From Sporocytophaga myxococcoides (GTDB taxonomy: Bacteria; Bacteroidota; Bacteroidia; Cytophagales; Cytophagaceae): DNA of 64,000 nt. Both the position numbers and the translations under genes were made by a program. Below the pieces are notes generated by a model. The model had not been told where the DNA came from. It did no database searches and saw nothing but the letters and a program-made list of their open reading frames with translations. The stretch spans positions 124,001 to 188,000 of the forward strand of contig NZ_BBLT01000001.1 of NCBI RefSeq assembly GCF_000775915.1, in the 5' to 3' direction. Below are positions 57,775-64,000 of this stretch, piece by piece. Within the stretch, counting starts at the first letter, position 1. Each line of letters begins with the position of its first letter.

Positions 57775-60700
57775 ATGGAATTCCCATCCTATGGCATAGT
57801 AGAAGAAATTCAATCTGATTATAGCACTGTGCTCTATCGGGTTGCTGTTAATTCCGAAACTTTTCTTCTTAAAGCATTAAAATCACCAAGTGATCAGAGT
57901 AGTCTTGCTAGATTAAGGCACGAATTTGCCATTGCAAATGAAATTACGTTTCAAGGTGTACCAAAACATATTCATCTCGAAAGCACCTCAGCTTTAGCTG
58001 GGATTTTTATTGAAGATATAGATGGGATAAGACTTACTGAATTTATTAAGAAAGTACCGATAGATTTAAATACTTTTTTTAAGATCAGTATAAATATCTG
58101 TGGTCTATTGGACGAGCTACACCAAAGGAGGATAGTTCACCATGCTATTAACCCCTATAATATTTTTATCTCTCCAGATAGCTTTGATGTAAAAATTTTA
58201 AATTTTAGTAACTCTACTCATTCAAATAATAAAGTTATCAACCTTAGCTTTCTAACAGGTGAAACCAAGCTTGAATATATTTCTCCCGAACAAAGCGGAA
58301 GGGTGCAATGGAAGACAGATAGCCGAAGTGATATTTATTCTCTTGGAGTTATATTTTACGAAATGCTTGGAGAGTTAAATCCCTTTTATTCTGAGGATTC
58401 AATGGAAATAATCCATTTCCATATTGCAAAAAGTCCAAGGCCGTTAAACAAGCTGAAAGTAGAAGTGCCTGATATTTTATCCGACATGATCAGTAAAATG
58501 ATCAGCAAAAATCCTGAAGATAGATATCAATCTGCAAGTGGCATAAAAGATGACCTTGAAATCTGTTATGAACAGTTGCTTAATAATGGCACTATAGAGG
58601 TATTCCCTTTGTGCAGTACTGACTTTTCTTCTAATTTTCAAATTTCGAAGAGGATATACGGAAGGGACCTGGAAATTCAACAACTTGAAGAAGCCTTTGA
58701 TGAAGCATGTGCAGGAAGAACAGGTTTTGTTCAAGTTACAGGATATTCAGGTGTCGGAAAATCTTTAATGGTAAGACAGATATGTGCAAAGGTAATTGAT
58801 AAAAGAGGGTGTTTTATAGAAGGAAAATTTAACCAGATACAACAAAATATACCTTATTATGCATTCATCATTGCTTTCAGAGAATTTGTAGATTTTATTC
58901 TAAAGGAAAAGCATGAAAGGCTTAATAATTGGAAGAACATCATCTGCGCTGCAGTGGGGGCGAACGGAAAAGTACTTACAGAGGTTGTTCCCAACCTTGA
59001 ATTGCTAATTGGCGTTCAACCTGAAGTACCATCACTAACACCGGCAGAAACACTTAACAGATTTAATTTCGTTACAAGAAATTTTATTAAATCTATTGCC
59101 ACTGAAGATAGTCCCCTTGTAATATTTATTGATGATCTTCAATGGGCAGACAATGCTTCCCTTGAATTGCTTAAACTACTTTTATCCGGTAAAGAAATAA
59201 GCAACCTCCTGATTATAGGAGCTCTGAGAGATAACGAAGTGGGGGAGTATCACTCCTTAAACAAAGTAGTAAAAGATATAAAAGCATCGATTCCTGTAAG
59301 ATCTATACACATAAAAAATTTAACTTTTGATGATGTAAGTTGCATTATTAATGAATCATTTGGAATTGCTGAGTCACAAAAGGATCATCTTGTAGATCTG
59401 GTCTATCACAAAACTAAAGGTAATGCATTCTTTGTGCATCAGTTCCTGAAATCTTTATACGAGGAAAAACTTCTGAATTTTGATTTTATAAACCGTCAGT
59501 GGGAACTTGATATCAAGGGGACGGAAGAGCTTAATATTACGGATAATGTTGTGGATCTTGTAGCTGCAAGAATTCAAAAGCTTCCTGATGAAACTCAGAA
59601 AGTTTTTAAACTTGCGGCTTGTCTTGGCAACCGTTTTGATCTTCTCTTACTTTCTATCATTTGTAATAAACCTGAGCATGACCTGGCACAGGATGTTCAG
59701 ATCGGATTGATTGAAGATCTTGTTATTCCGGTAGAAAGAAGTTATAAGTTCTCTCATGATAAAGTTCAGCAGGCAGTTTATATGCTGCTTAATGAAGATG
59801 AAAGAGACACCCTTCACCTTCAATTGGGAAAAGTCTTGCTTGCTTACTTTTCAAATGATCAGATTGAAGAATATATATTTGATATCGCAAATCAGTTTGT
59901 TTCGGGAATCAATGCCCTTGATTCGGATCAAGAGAAAATGCAAGCTGCGGAACTCTTTGTACTTGCAGGTAAAAAGGCAAAAAGAGCCTCTGCCTACTCA
60001 TCAAGTCTTGATTATTTAATCAGGGGAATCGACCTACTTTCAGAAAACACTTGGAAAGAAAATTATGACTTAAGTCTTGCATTGTATAGTGAAGCTGCTG
60101 AAAGTGCTTATCTCTGCGGAAATTACGATAAAATGGAAGATTGGATTGAACATGTTCTGAGTAACACTGAGATAACACTTGATCAGGTAAAAGTCTATGA
60201 AATCAGGATAAGAGCTTATACAGCGCTTGCAAGAGTTGAAGAAGCGGTGGTAACAGCGCTAAAGGTACTGAAAATTCTTGGAGTTAAATTCCCTGAAAAG
60301 CCCAACAAGTTCCATGTATTAATGGATGTGCTTAAAGTTAAGGCGGCTTTAGGTGCGAATTCACTTGATAGCTTTTGGAAGAGTAAGCAAATGAATAACC
60401 CTAAGGTATATGCTGCCATAAGAATTATTGCAAGCGTAGCCTCTGCTTCATATTTTTCTTTTCCAGATTTGTTCCCATTGTTTGCAACAAAGCCATTTCT
60501 CCTGATGGTGAAGCATGGTAACTGTGCTATGTCTTCATATATTACTGTAAGTTATGCTCTGATCATTTCAGGTGGATTTGAAGATTATGCAACCAGCAAA
60601 AGGCTGGTTAAACTGGCAAGTGAACAGGAAAAGTACTTTCCACCTGAACAGCATAAGTCAAGAGTTGGAATGGTTTCCAATACATTCCTGACGCATGTGT

Positions 60701-62868
60701 TCGATCATTTGAAAAAGACAATAGCTCCTTTGGAAGAAGCTTATAAAGCAGGTGTGCAGGCCGGAGATTTTGAGTATGCTGCATATTCGGTTTTAATACA
60801 ATCTATCAATGAGTTCATATCAGGGAATCAGTTGAGAGATAGTATTGTTTCAATGAGGGTGAGAACCAGAAGGATTGTCCAACTACAGCAGTCTACTCCA
60901 TTGTGCAGTCATAGCTTGTTTGCCCAGACTGCACAAAATCTATACGAAAATCCTAAAGATCCTTTATTGCTCATAGGAGAGTTTTTTGATGAGTCAAAGG
61001 TGAATCCATATAAGGAAGGATCCATTACTAAATCTTCAACCTTTGATTATTTTATATGCAAACTGTTACTTTCCTATTATCTGTGCAAATTTGAAGAGGC
61101 ATATAAGTATGCTGTAGAAGCAGAAAAGTATGTGGCCAATTCTGTAGGAAATCCATTGGTGCCATCTTTCTATCTTTATCAGTCAATAGCCTATCTGGCT
61201 GTGGTGAATGGAAAGGGCCCGAAGGAAAGGAAGAGCATTCTTAGAAGGGTTTTGAATAATCAGAAGAAGCTTGCTAAACTTTCCAAAAGTGCTCCTATGA
61301 ACTACTTACACAAATTTTATATTATAGAGGCAGAGTTAAACAGGGTAAAAGGTAAAAATGATAAGGCATATGCTAACTATATAAAAGCTATTTCATTTGC
61401 CCGTCAATATGAATACCTTCATGAAGAAGCACTGGTCTTAGAGATGATGGGTAAGTTTAACCTGTCTCGTAAAGAACCTGTACAGGGAGAGTTTTATATT
61501 CAAAAAGCAAGAGAGCAATACTATCATTGGGGAGCAATTGCTAAAGTTGAAGAGCTTGAAAACAGATATCCTTCGTTTCTGAAATTCGGAAAAACAGTTG
61601 GAGGTCATCATTCTGTAATGAATGAACAGGAGCAGGTTGCAGGAGATGCAATAGGTTTTGATCTCAAAAGTATCATGAAGGCATCTACTGCTATTTCCGG
61701 AGAAATAAACCTTGAAAGGCTTCTTGAAAAAATGATCAGGATAGTTTTGGAAAATGCAGGTGCTGAAAAGGGATTATTGGTTCTTAAAAATGAGGATGAA
61801 GAATTTTATGTAGAAGCAGAAGGAGCGTTGGATGACCCTATTGTTACCGTACTTAAAAGTATCGATTTTAAAGAAGCTGGATTGATTCCGAATTCTATTT
61901 TTCAGTATGTGCTGCATACAAAAGAAAGTCTGGTAATAGATAATGCAATAGAAGATCCAAAATTTTCTTCAGATGAACTGATTCAGGAAAAGAATCTTAA
62001 ATCCGTTTTGTGTTTGCCAATTTTGAAATCCGGCAACATCATGGGTGTTCTTTACCTGGAAAATAACCTTATCTCAAATGCCTTTACTCCTGAAAGGATT
62101 CAATTCCTTCAACTGTTGTCAGGTCAAATGGCGGTATCAATAGAAAATGCATTGAATGAAGAAAAGAAAGTCGCAGCCTTCAGGGAGCGGGAAAATCTGC
62201 TTAAGAAAATCAACATTCAACAAACAATCCTTTCAAAAGAAGTTATCAAAACCCAGGAGTATGAACGCAAGAGAATTGCTGAAGAGTTGCATGATGGGAT
62301 GGGATATCTGCTATCTACCCTAAAACTGAATTTGACGGCATTCAAGGAGAGTGGTGTAGAAGATAGGGAAAGTTACCTGGACAGCTCATTAAACCTTCTT
62401 GAAGATGCCTTTAAGGAGTTGAAATCAATTTCCAACAACCTTATGCCGGATGTACTACTACAGTATGGACTTGTTCTGGCTGTCGACTTTGTTTGCAAAA
62501 GAATTACAAGTACCGGTAAAGTATGTATTAATTTCAAATCCTTTAATATCAATAAAAAATTCCGAACTGATTTTGAAATTGAGGTTTTCCGCGTAGTTCA
62601 GGAGCTTATTAATAATGCTTTAAAGCACTCTGAAGCAAAAAATATGGATATTCAGTTTGTAAATCAGAATGATATTCTGGTAGTAACTGTGGAAGATGAC
62701 GGAAAAGGGTTTAACTTTGAGAAGACTATTAAATCCCGAAAAAAGGGCAGAGGTTTAAACAATATCATAGCGCGAGTGAATTTTCTCAGAGGTACTGTCA
62801 ATTTCGACTCTTCCGAAAGAGGAACCTCTGTCATTCTAAGTATACCATTAAAAGTGAAAATAGATTAA
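57775..62868 (+). CDS. Hybrid pseudokinase - AAA/MalT-type ATPase - GAF - histidine kinase
   Basis: A 1,697-aa Hstk-type protein. Residues 1-270 are a Ser/Thr kinase fold that keeps the lysine of strand 3 (K33), E50 and the SPE motif. The HRDxKxxN loop, however, reads H122-H-A124-I-N126-P-Y-N129, and DFG reads N143-F-S145, so both catalytic aspartates are lost. Residues about 300-650 are a P-loop ATPase (TGYSGVGKS near 325, LVIFIDDLQWAD near 447). About 700-1290 are helical TPR-like repeats. About 1308-1460 is a GAF domain, followed by a HisKA_3 H-box (YERKRIAEELHDGMGYLL, near 1497) and a HATPase domain (NNALKHSEAK, EDDGKGFN). The response-regulator gene follows 11 bp later. Confidence 0.92.
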   Translation: MEFPSYGIVEEIQSDYSTVLYRVAVNSETFLLKALKSPSDQSSLARLRHEFAIANEITFQGVPKHIHLESTSALAGIFIEDIDGIRLTEFIKKVPIDLNTFFKISINICGLLDELHQRRIVHHAINPYNIFISPDSFDVKILNFSNSTHSNNKVINLSFLTGETKLEYISPEQSGRVQWKTDSRSDIYSLGVIFYEMLGELNPFYSEDSMEIIHFHIAKSPRPLNKLKVEVPDILSDMISKMISKNPEDRYQSASGIKDDLEICYEQLLNNGTIEVFPLCSTDFSSNFQISKRIYGRDLEIQQLEEAFDEACAGRTGFVQVTGYSGVGKSLMVRQICAKVIDKRGCFIEGKFNQIQQNIPYYAFIIAFREFVDFILKEKHERLNNWKNIICAAVGANGKVLTEVVPNLELLIGVQPEVPSLTPAETLNRFNFVTRNFIKSIATEDSPLVIFIDDLQWADNASLELLKLLLSGKEISNLLIIGALRDNEVGEYHSLNKVVKDIKASIPVRSIHIKNLTFDDVSCIINESFGIAESQKDHLVDLVYHKTKGNAFFVHQFLKSLYEEKLLNFDFINRQWELDIKGTEELNITDNVVDLVAARIQKLPDETQKVFKLAACLGNRFDLLLLSIICNKPEHDLAQDVQIGLIEDLVIPVERSYKFSHDKVQQAVYMLLNEDERDTLHLQLGKVLLAYFSNDQIEEYIFDIANQFVSGINALDSDQEKMQAAELFVLAGKKAKRASAYSSSLDYLIRGIDLLSENTWKENYDLSLALYSEAAESAYLCGNYDKMEDWIEHVLSNTEITLDQVKVYEIRIRAYTALARVEEAVVTALKVLKILGVKFPEKPNKFHVLMDVLKVKAALGANSLDSFWKSKQMNNPKVYAAIRIIASVASASYFSFPDLFPLFATKPFLLMVKHGNCAMSSYITVSYALIISGGFEDYATSKRLVKLASEQEKYFPPEQHKSRVGMVSNTFLTHVFDHLKKTIAPLEEAYKAGVQAGDFEYAAYSVLIQSINEFISGNQLRDSIVSMRVRTRRIVQLQQSTPLCSHSLFAQTAQNLYENPKDPLLLIGEFFDESKVNPYKEGSITKSSTFDYFICKLLLSYYLCKFEEAYKYAVEAEKYVANSVGNPLVPSFYLYQSIAYLAVVNGKGPKERKSILRRVLNNQKKLAKLSKSAPMNYLHKFYIIEAELNRVKGKNDKAYANYIKAISFARQYEYLHEEALVLEMMGKFNLSRKEPVQGEFYIQKAREQYYHWGAIAKVEELENRYPSFLKFGKTVGGHHSVMNEQEQVAGDAIGFDLKSIMKASTAISGEINLERLLEKMIRIVLENAGAEKGLLVLKNEDEEFYVEAEGALDDPIVTVLKSIDFKEAGLIPNSIFQYVLHTKESLVIDNAIEDPKFSSDELIQEKNLKSVLCLPILKSGNIMGVLYLENNLISNAFTPERIQFLQLLSGQMAVSIENALNEEKKVAAFRERENLLKKINIQQTILSKEVIKTQEYERKRIAEELHDGMGYLLSTLKLNLTAFKESGVEDRESYLDSSLNLLEDAFKELKSISNNLMPDVLLQYGLVLAVDFVCKRITSTGKVCINFKSFNINKKFRTDFEIEVFRVVQELINNALKHSEAKNMDIQFVNQNDILVVTVEDDGKGFNFEKTIKSRKKGRGLNNIIARVNFLRGTVNFDSSERGTSVILSIPLKVKID

Positions 62869-62879
62869 TCCCTATATCT

Positions 62880-63530
62880 ATGATAAAGATCTTAATTGCG
62901 GACGATCATCAGTTATTTATTGATGGGTTGTCAAGTTTAATGAAAAACGAGCCAGAGATAGAAATTTCAGGCCAGGCACTAAACGGGGCAGAGGTACTTT
63001 CTGTGCTTGCCAGCAAAAGTATTGATATCATTCTCCTGGATATCAATATGCCAGATACGGATATCGTTGCCCTTACAAAGGAAATCCGTGAAAAATACCC
63101 AAATCTTAAGGTCATTATCCTGACGATGTATCACGGGACTCGTTATTATACAAAGCTTCTTAAATATGGTATTCATGGTTATCTATATAAAAGTGAAGGG
63201 AAAGAGGTGTTCCTAACTGCTATCAAAATGGCTTCTCAAGGCGAAATGTATATCAGTAAAGAATTATTTTCAAGTGGGGCAAAAAATACCAAAGACCTAA
63301 TGCCTGCATTTAGTTTAAAGTCTTCCAATATCGATAATGTTTTGACAAAAAGAGAGTTGGAGATTTTAAAACTAATCGTTCAGGAATGTTCAAATAATAC
63401 TATAGCTGAAAAACTATTTATCAGCACTGGCACAGTTGATACTCATAGAAAAAATATAATTCTAAAGTTGGGAGTAAAAAATACTGTGGGCCTTATCAAA
63501 TATTGTATTCAGAATAATCTTATAGATTAA
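62880..63530 (+). CDS. NarL/FixJ-family response regulator, partner of the hybrid kinase
   Basis: A 216-aa regulator. The receiver has D8-D9, D54 in IILLDINMPDTD, Thr in VIILTMYHG and Lys in YLYKSEGKE. The LuxR-type helix-turn-helix is LTKRELEILKLIVQECSNNTIAEKLFISTGTVDTHRKNIILKLGV. It shares size and domain order with the nitrate-island regulator (37585-38235), but the recognition helix differs (LFISTGTVDTHRKN against FTISIRTIETHRFN). It starts 11 bp after the kinase stop and is surely cotranscribed with it. Confidence 0.94.
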   Translation: MIKILIADDHQLFIDGLSSLMKNEPEIEISGQALNGAEVLSVLASKSIDIILLDINMPDTDIVALTKEIREKYPNLKVIILTMYHGTRYYTKLLKYGIHGYLYKSEGKEVFLTAIKMASQGEMYISKELFSSGAKNTKDLMPAFSLKSSNIDNVLTKRELEILKLIVQECSNNTIAEKLFISTGTVDTHRKNIILKLGVKNTVGLIKYCIQNNLID

Positions 63531-63647
63531 TTGATACTTTTCAGATTTAGGTTAATCCTCTGGCTATGTTTGGCTGCCCCCAAAGCTGTATTTTATTGCT
63601 AAGCTTATTGAAATAGTGAAATTTTTAAAAGAATAATGAAAAGTATT

Positions 63648-63690
63648 ATCCCGTAAACAGGTAGAGAAAAAAAATACCGGTTTACGGGAT
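63648..63690. repeat. 16-bp inverted repeat
   Basis: ATCCCGTAAACAGGTA (63648-63663) pairs with TACCGGTTTACGGGAT (63675-63690), 15 of 16 bases, around an A-rich 11-nt loop (GAGAAAAAAAA). It has no T run after either arm, so it is not a standard terminator. Confidence 0.7.
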
Positions 63691-63953
63691 GGCTAAGCTT
63701 TTACTTCTTTATCATATTTGTGTCAGGGTAGCAGTTAATTATTTTTTGGTATACATTAACACTCTGATAGTCATTTATTTATACTTGATAGTTTTTAAAA
63801 TATAATCTCTTGAGGGGACAGACAAACTTGTAAAATAGAAAATTTTTTAAGTAACCGATTATTAATAGGGAGATTAAACGGATACTTGTTTCTAAAAAGT
63901 GAGTAAAATCTTCGGAGATTTCTCAGTAATGCAAAATTTTTTTATCTGGGAAC

Positions 63954-63989
63954 AAGGGTGACTTTAACAGGTCACCCTTTGTTGTTTTT
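63954..63989 (+). terminator. Rho-independent terminator, gene it serves unclear
   Basis: A perfect 9-bp stem AAGGGTGAC (63954-63962) / GTCACCCTT (63971-63979), loop TTTAACAG, then TGTTGTTTTT. It lies 424 bp after the last plus-strand stop codon. Confidence 0.75.
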
Positions 63990-64000
63990 ATCATTCTGAT

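Larger units (their letters stand above)
63531..64000. other. Intergenic region with inverted repeats, no gene seen
   Basis: No credible ORF is visible in 470 bp. It holds a 16-bp inverted repeat (63648-63690), a GAG-TA-AAATCT-TCGG-AGATTT-CTC hairpin (63901-63923) and a terminator (63954-63989). A small RNA transcribed rightwards and ending at the terminator is possible but unproven. Confidence 0.45.

Noticed and set aside
1-64000. tRNA, rRNA, CRISPR arrays, insertion sequences, prophage
   Set aside because: No cloverleaf TPsiC-type sequences, no regularly spaced direct repeats, no transposase or integrase ORF and no terminal inverted repeats were recognised.

Overview
The window looks like the chromosome of a gliding member of the Bacteroidota, order Cytophagales (Cytophaga/Sporocytophaga-like). 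The evidence is low GC, few strong Shine-Dalgarno sites, promoter -7 boxes of the TANNTTTG type, two secreted proteins ending in type IX secretion (CHU_C) domains, a PorP/SprF protein, a sigma factor starting MRQLKI, and many PAS sensor kinases. No rRNA, tRNA, CRISPR array, phage or insertion sequence was seen.

Layout. 1-5.7 kb: an M16 peptidase cut by the window edge, dnaX, a DUF2188-like protein, a PhoD phosphatase, a receiver-like protein and a YbhB protein. 6-13.9 kb: an RpoD-like sigma factor, a HepT-like protein that has lost its RNase residues, a Pnkp-type RNA-repair phosphatase with a decayed kinase half, a DUF2721 membrane protein, a LiaF-like/LytS/LytTR operon and a broken DUF4239 gene. 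14-25.2 kb: mtfA and recQ, a PAS kinase, a secreted Lys/Gly-tailed protein whose start codon lies in a hairpin, a copper-binding four-helix protein, an MTA/SAH nucleosidase, a large type IX secreted protein, and a Pnkp-type kinase overlapping a frameshifted Thg1 gene.

25.3-45.6 kb is the main theme: a complete-looking assimilatory nitrate island. On the minus strand, in transcription order, are an outer-membrane porin, nrtA-nrtB-nrtD, a nitrate reductase fused to a NirB-type FAD reductase, a siroheme-less nitrite/sulfite-reductase-like protein fused to rubredoxin, and moaA-moaD-moaE-mobA. A NarX/PilJ-type kinase and its NarL-type regulator follow. On the plus strand are nirB, nirD, a moaC-moaB fusion and moeA. 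The two arms share a 16-bp near-identical palindrome 18-20 bp upstream of a -7 box, and a repeated AACCTTACTAAA leader element. Together they encode nitrate uptake, reduction to ammonium, molybdenum-cofactor synthesis and dedicated sensing. Siroheme synthesis and molybdate transport are not in the window.

45.9-64 kb: a beta-barrel protein, a tiny Pmp3-like membrane protein, a YihY protein, a CHU_C/PorP/OmpA type IX secretion-associated operon, a PAS kinase, a DEAD-box helicase, and a 1,697-residue pseudokinase-ATPase-GAF-histidine kinase with its NarL-type partner. The last 470 bp hold only inverted repeats.
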